Below are positions 8,449 to 17,577 of a stretch of 64,000 nt of DNA, one piece after another (the first letter of the stretch is position 1; the number at the start of each line of letters is the position of its first letter). Both the position numbers and the translations under genes were made by a program. This stretch comes from Paractinoplanes deccanensis (GTDB taxonomy: Bacteria; Actinomycetota; Actinomycetes; Mycobacteriales; Micromonosporaceae). The stretch is from the NCBI RefSeq assembly GCF_016862115.1, contig NZ_BOMI01000104.1, positions 1 through 64,000 of the forward strand. The letters are read 5' to 3'. The notes under the pieces were generated by a model. The model was not told the origin of the DNA, searched no databases, and worked only from the letters and a program-made list of their open reading frames with translations.

Positions 8449-9693
8449 ATGAGCGACTCGCCCTTGATCGACAGCCTCGCCGCAGCGGTGGAGGCCCGCC
8501 CCGACGACCTGCCGCTGCGGCTGCACCTGGCGGAGTTGCTCGTGGCCGCGGGACGCGGTCCGGAGGCGATCGGGCACGCCGCTCAGGTCCTGGCCCGCGA
8601 GCCCGGCAACGCCGCCGCTCAGCGGTTGATGGGCGCGGCCCTCAACCCGGCCGCGCCCCCTGCTCCTGCCGCGCCCCCTGCTCCTGCCGCGCCGTCCACT
8701 CATGAAGATGGCGTCGACTGGGCAGCCATGGAGGAGGAGCTCGGCGACATCGTCCCGCCGCGCTTCGCCCGCTCCGACGAGGCGGTGGAGCCCGTGCGCG
8801 GCCACGAGGACCGCACGTTCGACATCGAGACGTCGACGATCACCCTGGCCGACGTGGGCGGCATGGAGGAGGTCAAGAAGCGCCTCGAGATCTCCTTCCT
8901 CGGCCCGCTGCGCAACCCCAAGCTGCGCAGCCTGTTCGGCAAGAGCCTGCGCGGCGGCCTGCTCCTCTACGGCCCGCCCGGCTGCGGCAAGACCTTCCTG
9001 GCCCGCGCGGTCGCCGGCGAGATGGGCGCCTCGTTCATCTCCCTGTCGATCACCGACGTGCTCAACATGTGGGTGGGCAGTTCCGAGCGCAACCTGCACG
9101 ACCTGTTCGACTCGGCCCGCGGCCACGCCCCCTGCGTGCTCTTCCTCGACGAGATCGACGCGCTCGGCCACAAGCGCAGCCAGCTCAACTCGAGCTCCAT
9201 GCGCACCGTCGTCAACCAGCTGCTCACCGAGCTCGACGGCGTGGACGGCAACAACGACGGCGTCTTCGTCCTGGCCGCCACCAACGCCCCGTGGGACATC
9301 GACTCGGCCCTGCGCCGCCCCGGCCGCCTCGACCGCACCGTGCTGGTCCTGCCGCCCGACAAGCCCGCGCGCGCCGCCATCCTGCAATACCACCTGCGCG
9401 ACCGCCCGGTAGCCAACATCGACCTGTCCCGCGTCGCCGACGCCACCGACCACTACTCGGGCGCCGACCTGGCCCACGTCTGCGAGACGGCCGCCGAGTT
9501 CGCCATGCGCGACTCGATCGCCACCGGCGACATCCGCATGATCAACCAACAGGACATGATGGCCGCCGTCCGCGAGATCCGCCCGTCCACGGACGGCTGG
9601 TTCGCCACCGCCCGCAACGTCGCCCTGTTCGCCAACGAGTCCGGCGAATACGACGACCTGGCCGCCTACCTCAAGAAGCGCAAGATCCGTTGA
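8449..9693 (+). CDS. Single-domain Cdc48/FtsH-type AAA+ ATPase with TPR-like N-terminus
   Basis: 414 residues. Residues 1-65 look like one or two helical TPR-like repeats, followed by a PAAPPAPAAP linker. An AAA+ module (about 135-380) starts with the classic DVGGMEEVKKRL. It has Walker A GPPGCGKT (175-182), Walker B VLFLDEID (about 230-237), sensor 1 AATNAPW and arginine-finger motif RRPGRLDR. There is no protease domain and no second ATPase ring, so an unfoldase or remodelling role is inferred; the substrate is unknown. The next gene encodes a membrane TPR protein after 96 bp of repeats, and the two probably act together. Confidence 0.88.
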   Translation: MSDSPLIDSLAAAVEARPDDLPLRLHLAELLVAAGRGPEAIGHAAQVLAREPGNAAAQRLMGAALNPAAPPAPAAPPAPAAPSTHEDGVDWAAMEEELGDIVPPRFARSDEAVEPVRGHEDRTFDIETSTITLADVGGMEEVKKRLEISFLGPLRNPKLRSLFGKSLRGGLLLYGPPGCGKTFLARAVAGEMGASFISLSITDVLNMWVGSSERNLHDLFDSARGHAPCVLFLDEIDALGHKRSQLNSSSMRTVVNQLLTELDGVDGNNDGVFVLAATNAPWDIDSALRRPGRLDRTVLVLPPDKPARAAILQYHLRDRPVANIDLSRVADATDHYSGADLAHVCETAAEFAMRDSIATGDIRMINQQDMMAAVREIRPSTDGWFATARNVALFANESGEYDDLAAYLKKRKIR

Positions 9694-9706
9694 CCCCGCT
9701 CCAAGC

Positions 9707-9790
9707 ATCGCTTGCTGGGCCGTTCGAATCGCTTGCTGGGCCGTTCGAATCGCTTGGTGGGCCGTTCGAATCGCTTGCTGGGACGTTCGA
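9707..9790 (+). repeat. Four 21 bp direct repeats ending on the start codon
   Basis: Four contiguous copies of ATCGCTTGCTGGGCCGTTCG plus A fill the gap between the AAA+ gene and the TPR gene. The last A is the first base of the ATG at 9790. Copies 3 and 4 each differ at one base. The unit is divisible by three and the frame is open through it, so an upstream start would add LLGRSNR repeats to the protein. A role as leader, or as a coding N-terminus, is unresolved. Confidence 0.9.
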
Positions 9791-11124
9791 TGAGTGAGCG
9801 TGCCGACGCCTACTGGCGGGCGCACCGCCTGGCGCAGGTGGGCCGCTACGAGGAAGCGGAGAAGGAGGCCCGCGCCGGCCTCGCCACCGACCCGGGCAAC
9901 GCGCGCCTGCTGACCCTGCTCGCCTCGGTGCTGCGCCTGCGGCGTGACTACGCCGCCGCCCTCGCGACAGCCGAAGCCGCGGTGGCCGCCGCCCCGCAGT
10001 TCGCCGACGCCCACGCCGAGCGCGCCGAGAACCTCATCGTCATGATCCGCGCCCGGGACGCGGTAGCCGCCGCCACCCAGGCCGTCCAGCTCGACCCCGG
10101 CGAGCCGAGCGGGCATTTCGTGCTCGCCCGCGCACTGGCCGCCGCCAAGGACTACCCGAAGGCCCGCTTGGTCGCCGCGCACGGCCGCTCGCTCGCCCCG
10201 AACTCCGTCGAGGGACTGCTCACGGTCGCCGACGTGGAGCGCGACGCCGGCAACCGCGACGCCGCCGTGGCCGCCGCCCGGGCCGCGCTCGCCATCTCAC
10301 CCGGCAACCCGTACGGCCGATGGCTGATCGCCATGCTCGACGCCGAACGCCTCCGCGTCCGCCGCTCGATGCGCGCCCTGCGCGACGTCGCCCGCGACCA
10401 CCCCGCCCGAGCCGACGTGGTCTCGATGACCTGGCCGATCCGCGGCGTCCTCAACGGCCTCCGCCGGGGCCTCGCCGCCAGCGCCGCCCTCATCTGCGTA
10501 CTCCAGCTGATCGCCCTCTGGTGGTGGCCCACCGCCGGACCTTTCGGCCGCATCATGTCCGCGGTCCTGGCCGCCGTCATGACCGGCTTCGCCGCCCGCG
10601 TCCTGCTCCCCGCCGGCCGCCTCCCGTGGCGCTGCCTGCGCCTGCTGCCCCGCCTGATGCGCCGCGCCGACATCGCCGCCCTGTCCCTGACCGCGACAGC
10701 CATAACCTTGCTCTTCCTGTACGCCGCCACGGCCTGGTGGCCACTCCCCGCCCTGGCGCTGGCCGCCACCCCGTTCTTGTGGCTGCTGGGTTTGGCCGAG
10801 CTCGTCGGCGCCGGCCTCGACGACCCCGGCATGCGCCACGCCTTGACCGACCTGGCAGCCGAGTTCCGCGACTGGTGGACCACCACGAAGAAGGACCTCC
10901 GCGAAGCCTGGACCAACCCCCAGCCCACCCAGACCACGCCGCCTTCGCCGTCCGCGTCACCCCACCCGGGCTCGTACCTTCCCACCCCGCCGCCCGTGTC
11001 GCCCACTCCCGGCCCGCCTTCCGAGCCGACCTCCCTGGATCCGCGGCCCCCACTCGACCAACCGGTCCGCCCCGATCCGTCGGCCACAGACAACGAGCAC
11101 CCGCCCTCGACGAACGAGCGCTGA
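9790..11124 (+). CDS. TPR-repeat integral membrane protein
   Basis: 444 residues from the ATG at 9790. Residues 1-200 hold about five TPR-like helix pairs, for example AHRLAQVGRYEEAEKEARAG followed by LATDPGN. Two hydrophobic pairs follow (about 225-285 and 300-345), then a Pro/Ser/Thr-rich C-terminal tail (about 375-444). The soluble TPRs probably face the cytoplasm and could recruit the upstream AAA+ ATPase; this is inference from adjacency. A start further upstream at 9712 would add repeat-encoded residues with no homologous look. No enzyme motif is seen. Confidence 0.8.
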   Translation: MSERADAYWRAHRLAQVGRYEEAEKEARAGLATDPGNARLLTLLASVLRLRRDYAAALATAEAAVAAAPQFADAHAERAENLIVMIRARDAVAAATQAVQLDPGEPSGHFVLARALAAAKDYPKARLVAAHGRSLAPNSVEGLLTVADVERDAGNRDAAVAAARAALAISPGNPYGRWLIAMLDAERLRVRRSMRALRDVARDHPARADVVSMTWPIRGVLNGLRRGLAASAALICVLQLIALWWWPTAGPFGRIMSAVLAAVMTGFAARVLLPAGRLPWRCLRLLPRLMRRADIAALSLTATAITLLFLYAATAWWPLPALALAATPFLWLLGLAELVGAGLDDPGMRHALTDLAAEFRDWWTTTKKDLREAWTNPQPTQTTPPSPSASPHPGSYLPTPPPVSPTPGPPSEPTSLDPRPPLDQPVRPDPSATDNEHPPSTNER

Positions 11125-11238
11125 CGCAACACCTCCCGGCCTCCAGCAGCGACGGGCCCCTCATGCGCCGACGGCCCTTATGCGCCGACTGGCCTCATGC
11201 GCCTGCCGGCCGGCCTTGGCAGCGCAGGGGCCGACCCC

Positions 11239-11913
11239 TTATCCCTGGTCCCCGCCCGCCGGCGCCGATACGGTGGCCGGCTCCACGGTGGTCCTGTGTG
11301 GCAGGCGCCGGTCGAGGGCCCACAGGGCCGTGGCGAGCAGGGCGGCCAACACGACGACCATGAGCATGTTCCGGGTTGCGGCGGGATAGCCGATCGCGTC
11401 CGCGTCCGCGAACGGATAGGGAAACCAGCCGGTCACCGCCCCGTGCGCCAGCGTGTAACCGATCCACGCGGCCGGCCAGGCGAACGCCCAGGCGACGGTC
11501 CGCCGATCGATCCGTGGCCGCGGCCCGAAGACCAGCCATCCGGCGAGCGCGGCCCACGGAGCGACGTAGTGGAACCCCATGTTCGACCACCATCCGGCGC
11601 CGTGCGGGTCCGCCGTTCCGGCCAGGATCGTCGCGTACACGATGCCGGTCACGACGATGCCCAGCAGCGCGTCGAGGTGCAGGATCCGCCAGAGCGACCC
11701 GTCGCGTCCCGGGTCGCGCACGAGGCTGCCCGCCACGATCAGCACCAGGATGTTGCTCTGGATCGTGAAGTAGCTGAACAGCCGCACGAACCGCGTGGCC
11801 GCCGGCGCGTCGTCCCCCTGCGCGCTGAGGGTGACCTGGATGACCAGTGACGCGAGCACCACAGCGAAGAGCAGCGTGTGCCAGACCCGGGAGGCCGTAC
11901 GAACGCGATTCAC
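11239..11913 (-). CDS. Pr6Pr-family six-helix membrane protein
   Basis: 224 residues with six predicted membrane helices. The segments FSYFTIQSNILVLIV and WWSNMGFHYVAPWAALAGW carry the Ser/Asn and His/Pro pattern of the Pr6Pr (FAR-17a/AIG1-like) family found in many actinobacteria. The biochemical function is not established. It faces the TPR gene tail-to-tail; the 114 bp between them contain a short repeat of ATGCGCCGACGGCCCTT type and no gene. Confidence 0.85.
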   Translation of the reverse strand: MNRVRTASRVWHTLLFAVVLASLVIQVTLSAQGDDAPAATRFVRLFSYFTIQSNILVLIVAGSLVRDPGRDGSLWRILHLDALLGIVVTGIVYATILAGTADPHGAGWWSNMGFHYVAPWAALAGWLVFGPRPRIDRRTVAWAFAWPAAWIGYTLAHGAVTGWFPYPFADADAIGYPAATRNMLMVVVLAALLATALWALDRRLPHRTTVEPATVSAPAGGDQG

Positions 11914-11947
11914 GTCCGGTAGTTAAACCCGTGATCCACAAAAGCGC

Positions 11948-11975
11948 GAGGCCGGCCACTCCCGCGGCCGGCCTC
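11948..11975 (-). terminator. Terminator hairpin downstream of the YcnI gene
   Basis: A perfect 10 bp stem GAGGCCGGCC / GGCCGGCCTC with an 8-base loop. It lies 16 bp beyond the stop of the minus-strand YcnI-like gene and before the start of the Pr6Pr gene. Confidence 0.8.
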
Positions 11976-11990
11976 GTACGGTGCGATGGT

Positions 11991-12728
11991 TCAGGACTTC
12001 GTCGTCGTGCTCTCCTCGGCGGGGCGACGGCCCGCCTTGGCGTACGCGAGAAGCGCCAGGATCAGCGCGATCACGCCGGCGATCAGGCCCGCGATGCCGA
12101 ACGCGTCCGGACCGTCCGAGCTGTCGTCGACGGCAGGCTCGGCAACAGCGGTGGCCGTGGCCGTGGGCGCCGCGGCGGCAGTGTCGGTGGCTCCGGCCGC
12201 GGCGAGCTTCAGCACCGGCGCCGGGTGCTCCGGCTCCGAGCCGTCGGTGGCGGGCTCGTCGATCCAGCGAACGATCGTGCCGTCCGAGTACGTCTGCAGC
12301 GCCTTGAAGATCATCTGCCCGGACTCGGGCAGCGGACCGAGCGACACGTCGAACTCCTGGAACTGCCCGGGCTTGATGTCGGAGCCCGACTTGGCAGTCC
12401 ACGTGATCTTCGAGATCGACTCGGTGATCTGCGCACCGTGCGCCTCGAGCGGCTTGGACAGCTTGGAGACCGTGGTGGCGACGTCCCACCCGGTGACCGG
12501 CTTGACGGACACCGACGCGACCGGGTTGTCGGCGGGCAGGTTCACTTCGACCTTGGTCGTGGAGGCCGTGTCAGACTCGTTCGGCACCCGGAAGGTCACC
12601 TTGGCGTACCCGCCCGCGGTCGCCGTGTCGGGGTTCACCGTGACATGAGCGGAGGCCGGCGCGGCCAACGCCACGGTAAGACCAGCGACGGTCGCGGCCA
12701 CCAGGGCCGAGCGCTTGAGCAGTGACAT
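11991..12728 (-). CDS. YcnI-family (DUF1775) exported copper-binding-type protein
   Basis: 245 residues from the ATG at 12728 (MSLLKRSALVAATVAG), placed 12 bp after GGAAGG; an open frame upstream has no signal-peptide look. A signal peptide ends in APASA, leaving His at the mature N-terminus (HVTVNPDTATAGGYAKVTFR region). That His is the residue YcnI proteins use to bind Cu(II). An Ala/Thr-rich linker and one C-terminal helix (about 210-232) anchor it outside the cell. YcnI genes often neighbour copC/copD; none is seen here. Confidence 0.9.
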   Translation of the reverse strand: MSLLKRSALVAATVAGLTVALAAPASAHVTVNPDTATAGGYAKVTFRVPNESDTASTTKVEVNLPADNPVASVSVKPVTGWDVATTVSKLSKPLEAHGAQITESISKITWTAKSGSDIKPGQFQEFDVSLGPLPESGQMIFKALQTYSDGTIVRWIDEPATDGSEPEHPAPVLKLAAAGATDTAAAAPTATATAVAEPAVDDSSDGPDAFGIAGLIAGVIALILALLAYAKAGRRPAEESTTTKS

Positions 12729-13112
12729 CGAAGTCGTCAACCTTCCGCATGGGGGACAGCCCGTTGCCGGGCACTCCGCGTTGGTCGCCACTCACCCAAC
12801 AAAAGTTCCCGCCCTCCCCAACTTTTTCGCCAGGCCCCCACAACTCAGAGCCGCCTACCCTCACACCTCTCCATCGCACGCCGCCCACGCCGCGGAACCG
12901 CGCCGCCCGCGGGCCGCGCTACGGTGCCGCGTCGCACAGCCGCGCCGCCGCGCCGCCTCACCACCCGCGTGGGCTCCACGAACCCCGTTGCAACCATCGC
13001 GGCCTCCGGCCTTCGCAGCCCTGCCGCCGGCCCACCCCTCCGTTCTCTACCGGTGCGTTCAACCAGGTGGCACTCGCGTTCCCCGCCGACCGGTCGCCAG
13101 TCGTTGGGGGTG
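12729..13112. other. 384 bp spacer, no gene recognised
   Basis: This contains the YcnI promoter region (A/T-richer around 12790-12830) and then very C-rich, low-complexity sequence up to the end of the sensor kinase gene. I see no open frame with coding character, no hairpin followed by T residues and no RNA motif. Confidence 0.5.
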
Positions 13113-14468
13113 TCAGTGGTTTGCCGGAAGGCGGACGTCGACTCGGAGGCCGGGGCCGGCGTCGCCCAAGGTGACGGTGCCACCGTGGCGGCGTACCAAC
13201 TCGCGCACGATGGCCAAGCCCAGGCCGGAACCGCCCGCGTCGCGGGCGCGGGCGTCGTCGAGCCGGGTGAACCGGTCGAACACGCGCTCGCGGTCGGCCT
13301 CCGGAATGCCCGGGCCGTCGTCGGTCACGGTGATCCACCGGTACGCGGCGTCGGCCCGCACCTCGACGCAGACCGTCGACTTGGCATGCCGTGCAGCGTT
13401 GTCCAGCAGGTTTGCCACCACACGGCCGAGCGCGTCGGGCTCGCCGGTGATCGTGATCGGCGCCCCGGGCCGTACGTAACCGACCGCGGGATAGCGAGCC
13501 GCCACGTCGCCGACCACCGCGCCCAGGTCGACCTCGCGGAACGGCGCCGCGATCGTACGCCCGGGCGCCGCGTCGTCGGCGCGGGCGAGCAGCAGCATGT
13601 CGTCGACGAGCCGGCTGAGCCGGTCGACGTCGGTGAGCAGGTCGTCCGCGAGCGCGTTCCAGTCGGTGTCGGGCAGCCTCTGCGAGACCTCCAATTCCGT
13701 GCGCATGTTGGTCAACGGGCTGCGCAGCTCGTGTGCCGCGTCGGCGACGAAGGCCCGCTGTCTCGCCTGCGCCGCGTCGAGCCGATGGAGCATGCCGTTG
13801 AGCGTGACCGCGAGCCGGTGGATCTCGTCGCGCGACTCGGGCACCGGCAGCCGTCCCGCACGCGTACCCCCCGTGATGTCCTCGGCCCCCGAGCGCAGCG
13901 CGTCGACGGGACTGAGCGCCGCGCCGAGCACCCGCCACAACACCAGCGCCAGCCCACCAACCAACACCGGGAACATGATCAGCAGCGTTATTCGCAGGAT
14001 GTGTACGCCCTGCGTCAGGTCATTCGTGGACCGCGCGACCAGCACGCGCACCGGATCGGTCGGCGGCCCCGCGGTCACCATGACGACCCGGGCGTCGCCG
14101 TCGAGTCCGATGCGGCTGCCGGGGATCTCGCGCACGTTGCCGTCCGCCATGCCGCGTAGCTCGTCCGCGTGGAGCATCGGAACGAGTCGGTCGGCACCCG
14201 CTGAGATCGAGAGCACTCGGCTCTGCGCGTCGATGACCTGCACCTGCATGGCCGCGTTGACCGGGATCGGCTCGGCGAGCTGACCCTGGTCGACGAGTTT
14301 GGCCACGCCCCGCGCTGTGTCGAGGGCCTCGGCGTTGACCGCCCGCAGCAGCGCGAAGTTGAGCACGGCGACGAGCAGCACGCCACCCGCTGCCAGGCCG
14401 GCGGTCAGCGCCAGAACGGACGTGAGCACCAGCCGGGCGCGCAGGCTGAGCTCGCGCGGCCGGCGCAT
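13113..14468 (-). CDS. HAMP-domain sensor histidine kinase (OmpR-type pair)
   Basis: 451 residues. One membrane helix at about 10-40 and another at about 160-182 flank an extracytoplasmic sensor of about 120 residues. A HAMP segment follows (about 183-235). HisKA has the phospho-acceptor His in AAHELRSPL (H246), and HATPase has NLLDNAARHAK, DDGPGIP and GSGLGLAIV. Its ATG overlaps the stop of the response regulator by one base (TGATG), so the two are translated from one mRNA. The signal is unknown; the divergent LolA-like gene suggests an envelope signal. Confidence 0.95.
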   Translation of the reverse strand: MRRPRELSLRARLVLTSVLALTAGLAAGGVLLVAVLNFALLRAVNAEALDTARGVAKLVDQGQLAEPIPVNAAMQVQVIDAQSRVLSISAGADRLVPMLHADELRGMADGNVREIPGSRIGLDGDARVVMVTAGPPTDPVRVLVARSTNDLTQGVHILRITLLIMFPVLVGGLALVLWRVLGAALSPVDALRSGAEDITGGTRAGRLPVPESRDEIHRLAVTLNGMLHRLDAAQARQRAFVADAAHELRSPLTNMRTELEVSQRLPDTDWNALADDLLTDVDRLSRLVDDMLLLARADDAAPGRTIAAPFREVDLGAVVGDVAARYPAVGYVRPGAPITITGEPDALGRVVANLLDNAARHAKSTVCVEVRADAAYRWITVTDDGPGIPEADRERVFDRFTRLDDARARDAGGSGLGLAIVRELVRRHGGTVTLGDAGPGLRVDVRLPANH

Positions 14469-15136
14469 CAGTCTCCCGTCACGGCCGCGAGCCGATAGCC
14501 CGCGCCGCGCACGGTCTCGAGCCGGTCTCGCCCGATCTTGCGGCGGAGATAGCCGACGTAGACCTCGACCGCGTTCGGCGCCGTCTCGACGGCCGCGTCC
14601 CAGACGTGGTCGAGAAGTTCGATCTTGCTGACCACCTCGCCGGGCCGGCGCATGAGGTACTCGAGCAACGCGAACTCCCGGGCGGTCAGCGTCACCTCGG
14701 CTCCGGCGACCATGACCCGACGCTCGGCCGGATCGAGCTCGACGTCGCCGTGGCTGAGCACCGTGGGCCGTTCGTGCACCCCGCGCCGCAGCAGCGCGCG
14801 CAGCCGGGCGAGCAGCACGATGTAGGAAAACGGCTTGGTCAGGTAGTCGTCCGCGCCGCAGTCGAGCCCGTCGGCCTGGTCGTACTCCCCGTCCTTGGCC
14901 GACAGCATCAGCACCGGCACCCAGTTGCCCTCGGCGCGCAACTGCCGCACGACGCGGTAGCCGCTGAGCCGCGGCAGCATCACGTCCAGAATCATCGCGT
15001 CGTACCCGCCGTGACGAGCCATCTCGAGCCCGTCCTGCCCGTCACCGGATACGTCCACGGCGAAGCCCTCGGCCTGCAATCCGCGCTGCAGCGCAGCCGC
15101 GAGCCGCGCCTCATCTTCCACCACCAGCAACCGCAC
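14468..15136 (-). CDS. OmpR/PhoB-family response regulator
   Basis: 222 residues from the GTG at 15136 (VRLLVVEDEARL), preceded by AAGGTAAGGGG. An earlier ATG at 15163 would add nine unlikely residues. The receiver domain has the acidic pair ED, phospho-acceptor D51 in LDVMLPR and the Lys of LTKPF. The winged helix (about 125-220) contains LTAREFALLEYLMRRPGEVV and ends with RGAGYRL. It is first gene of the pair with the HAMP kinase and divergent from the LolA-like gene, its likely target. Confidence 0.95.
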   Translation of the reverse strand: MRLLVVEDEARLAAALQRGLQAEGFAVDVSGDGQDGLEMARHGGYDAMILDVMLPRLSGYRVVRQLRAEGNWVPVLMLSAKDGEYDQADGLDCGADDYLTKPFSYIVLLARLRALLRRGVHERPTVLSHGDVELDPAERRVMVAGAEVTLTAREFALLEYLMRRPGEVVSKIELLDHVWDAAVETAPNAVEVYVGYLRRKIGRDRLETVRGAGYRLAAVTGD

Positions 15137-15240
15137 CCCCTTACCTTGGCATGGGAGGGGCAACCCTTAGGGGCGGCTCTCAGCCCGGTCACAGCGGCCA
15201 CGGCGCACTCTTGGTGGCAGATCAACGGGAGGTGGACATC

Positions 15241-16356
15241 GTGTCCGTGTTCAGATCGAGGCCGGCTCTTCGCTGGCTCGTGCCATCCGCCGCGGCGGTG
15301 GTCGTGATCGGGGGCGGCGCCGCGGCGGGAACGATCGTCGCGAGCGCGGATCCCTCGCTGCCCGACCGCAGCGCGGCCGAACTTCTGGTCGACCTGCAGA
15401 ACGCCAAGGTCGACGGCCTGTCCGGCACCATCGTGCAGAGCGCCGACCTGGGGCTGCCCAAGATTGCCGGGCTGACGGCCGACTCGGGCGGCGCCGACCT
15501 GGTGAACCTGGTCGCGGGCAGCAACACCGCCCGCGTCTGGTACGCCGGTGAGGACAAGGCCCGGCTGGCGCTCATGGGCACGCTCGGCGAGACGGACGTC
15601 ATCCGCAACGGCGACGACGTCTGGTTCTGGCAGAGCAAGGCCAAGACCGCCACGCACCTCACGCTGCCGGCCGACGCGGAGGGCAAGAAGCCCGCCGCAC
15701 TGCCGACGGGGGTCCCCTCGACGCCGCAGGACGCGGCCGAGCAGGCGCTGGACGCCATCGACCCCACCACGGAGGTCTCGACCACCGGCGCCGCGAAGGT
15801 CGCCGGCCGGGACGCCTATGAGCTGGTGCTCAGCCCGCGGGCGAGCGAGTCGCTGATCGGCCAGGTGCGCCTGGCGATCGACGCGGAGAAGAAGATCCCG
15901 CTGCGCGTCGACGTCTATGGCAAGAACGCGGTGAACCCGGCGATCCGGGTCGCGTTCCAGCAGATCAGCTTCGACACGCCGGACGCGCAGCAGTTCACCT
16001 TCAACCCGCCGCCGGGTACGAAGGTGAACGAGTCGACCGCGGGCAAGCTCGAAGCCGAGCTCGACAAGGAGCACAAGGCCGCCGAGTCGAGCAAGCCGGC
16101 GCCGGCCGGGGCCGAGCAGCCGACGGTGATCGGTGAGGGCTGGGCGTCGGTGGTGACGGCGAAGCTGCCGAAGGCCAGCGGTGACGAGGCCAAGCAGCTC
16201 GACGGCGTGATCGACATGCTGCCGAAGGTGAGCGGAAGCTGGGGTAGCGGACATCTCTTCTCCGGTTCGCTCTTCAGTGTGCTGGTGACGGACGACGGCC
16301 GGGTCTTCGCCGGAGCCGTGGCCCCGGAGACGCTGTACAAGGCGGCTGCCAAATAG
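15241..16356 (+). CDS. LolA-like/DUF2092 exported lipoprotein-carrier-fold protein
   Basis: 371 residues from a GTG, which follows GGGAGG at about 8 bp. A signal or anchor helix (about 11-34) is followed by a region with the LolA/LppX-type carrier look: LLVDLQNAKVDGLSGTIVQS, VWYAGEDKARL, DVWFWQSKAKTATHL and PLRVDVYGKN. Actinobacteria have no Gram-negative Lol system; such proteins are thought to bind lipids or act in envelope sensing, so the exact job is unknown. It is divergent from the two-component operon with 104 bp between starts. Confidence 0.8.
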   Translation: MSVFRSRPALRWLVPSAAAVVVIGGGAAAGTIVASADPSLPDRSAAELLVDLQNAKVDGLSGTIVQSADLGLPKIAGLTADSGGADLVNLVAGSNTARVWYAGEDKARLALMGTLGETDVIRNGDDVWFWQSKAKTATHLTLPADAEGKKPAALPTGVPSTPQDAAEQALDAIDPTTEVSTTGAAKVAGRDAYELVLSPRASESLIGQVRLAIDAEKKIPLRVDVYGKNAVNPAIRVAFQQISFDTPDAQQFTFNPPPGTKVNESTAGKLEAELDKEHKAAESSKPAPAGAEQPTVIGEGWASVVTAKLPKASGDEAKQLDGVIDMLPKVSGSWGSGHLFSGSLFSVLVTDDGRVFAGAVAPETLYKAAAK

Positions 16357-16359
16357 TTC

Positions 16360-16404
16360 TAGAACTCTCCGCCGAGTTGTGCAAGACTTCGGCAGAGAGT
16401 TCTA
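16360..16404 (+). terminator. Stem-loop between LolA-like gene and trpB
   Basis: TAGAACTCTC (16360-16369) pairs with GAGAGTTCTA (16395-16404), extended inside by CCGA/TTCGG. The hairpin is followed by caactttt. It ends 19 bp before the trpB ATG, so it could terminate the upstream gene or, less likely, attenuate trpB. No leader peptide rich in Trp codons is visible. Confidence 0.7.
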
Positions 16405-16422
16405 CAACTTTTGGAGCCACTG

Positions 16423-17577
16423 ATGTCTACCCTGATGACAGAGCCGGCCGCCGGTCGCTTCGGCGACTTCGGCGGCCGGTTCGTCCCCGAGTCCCTGGTC
16501 CCGGCCTGTGATGCTCTGGCCGCTGCCTTCCGTGAGGCCTGGGCCGACCCCGCCTTCCGGGCGGAGCTCGACGAGTTGCTCGTCGTCTACGCCGGCCGGC
16601 CGACGCCTCTCACTCCCGCGCGCAACCTCTCCGCCGACCTCGGCATCGAGCTGCTGCTCAAGCGCGAAGACCTCGCCCACACCGGCTCTCACAAGATCAA
16701 CAATGTGCTCGGCCAGGCGCTGCTCGCGCGCCGCATGGGCAAGGGCCGCCTGATCGCCGAGACGGGCGCCGGCCAGCACGGCGTCGCCACAGCGACCGCG
16801 GCGGCGCTGCTCGGGCTCGAGGCCACGGTCTACATGGGCGAGCGCGACATCGAGCGCCAGCAGCTCAACGTCCTGCGGATGACCACGCTCGGCGCCGAGG
16901 TCGTCCCCGTCGGCAGCGGCAGCCGCACCCTCAAGGACGCGACGAACGAGGCGATGCGTGCCTGGGTTTCCGACGTGGACCGCGCACACTTCCTGCTGGG
17001 CTCGGTCGGCGGCCCGCACCCGTATCCCTGGATGGTCCGCGAGCTTCAGCGCGTGATCGGCGTGGAGGCACGCCGGCAGAGCCGGACCGTTCCCGACGTG
17101 GTGGTCGCGTGCGTCGGCGGCGGCTCCAACTCCGCGGGCACGTTCGCCGGCTTCGCCGACACCAGCGCGAGGCTCGTCGGCGTCGAGGCGGCCGGGGGAG
17201 CGGCGATGACGAACGGGTCGCCCGGCGTCGTGCACGGCGCCCGCTCGATGGTCCTCCAGGACGCCGACGGCCAGGTGGCCGAGGCGGAGTCCGTCGCGGC
17301 CGGCCTCGACTACCCGGGCATCGGCCCTGAGCACGCCCATCTCGGCGCCATCGGCCGAGCCGAATATCACACGGTCAAGGACGACGAGGTCGTCGAGGCG
17401 GTGCGCCGCCTGGCCCGCTCCGAGGGCATCATCTGCGCACTTGAGTCGGCGCACGCGGTCGCCTGGGTGCTGCGCGCAGCGGGCACACCGGAGCTGCCGA
17501 CCGGGTCCCGGGTCGTCCTCACCCTGTCGGGCCGCGGCGACAAGGACATGGCGACGCTGCTCGGGGGTGCGTCGTGA
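16423..17577 (+). CDS. trpB: Tryptophan synthase beta chain
   Basis: 384 residues from the ATG at 16423, with GGAG six bases upstream (a TTG at 16411 is less likely). FGDFGGRFVPE, the PLP lysine in HTGSHKINN (K91), ETGAGQHGVATATAAA and the phosphate-binding CVGGGSNS are all present. It condenses indole with L-serine. This is the TrpB1 form that works with TrpA, encoded next with a 4 bp overlap. No trpC or other trp gene is adjacent, so it may be a second copy; this cannot be tested from the window. Confidence 0.96.
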   Translation: MSTLMTEPAAGRFGDFGGRFVPESLVPACDALAAAFREAWADPAFRAELDELLVVYAGRPTPLTPARNLSADLGIELLLKREDLAHTGSHKINNVLGQALLARRMGKGRLIAETGAGQHGVATATAAALLGLEATVYMGERDIERQQLNVLRMTTLGAEVVPVGSGSRTLKDATNEAMRAWVSDVDRAHFLLGSVGGPHPYPWMVRELQRVIGVEARRQSRTVPDVVVACVGGGSNSAGTFAGFADTSARLVGVEAAGGAAMTNGSPGVVHGARSMVLQDADGQVAEAESVAAGLDYPGIGPEHAHLGAIGRAEYHTVKDDEVVEAVRRLARSEGIICALESAHAVAWVLRAAGTPELPTGSRVVLTLSGRGDKDMATLLGGAS

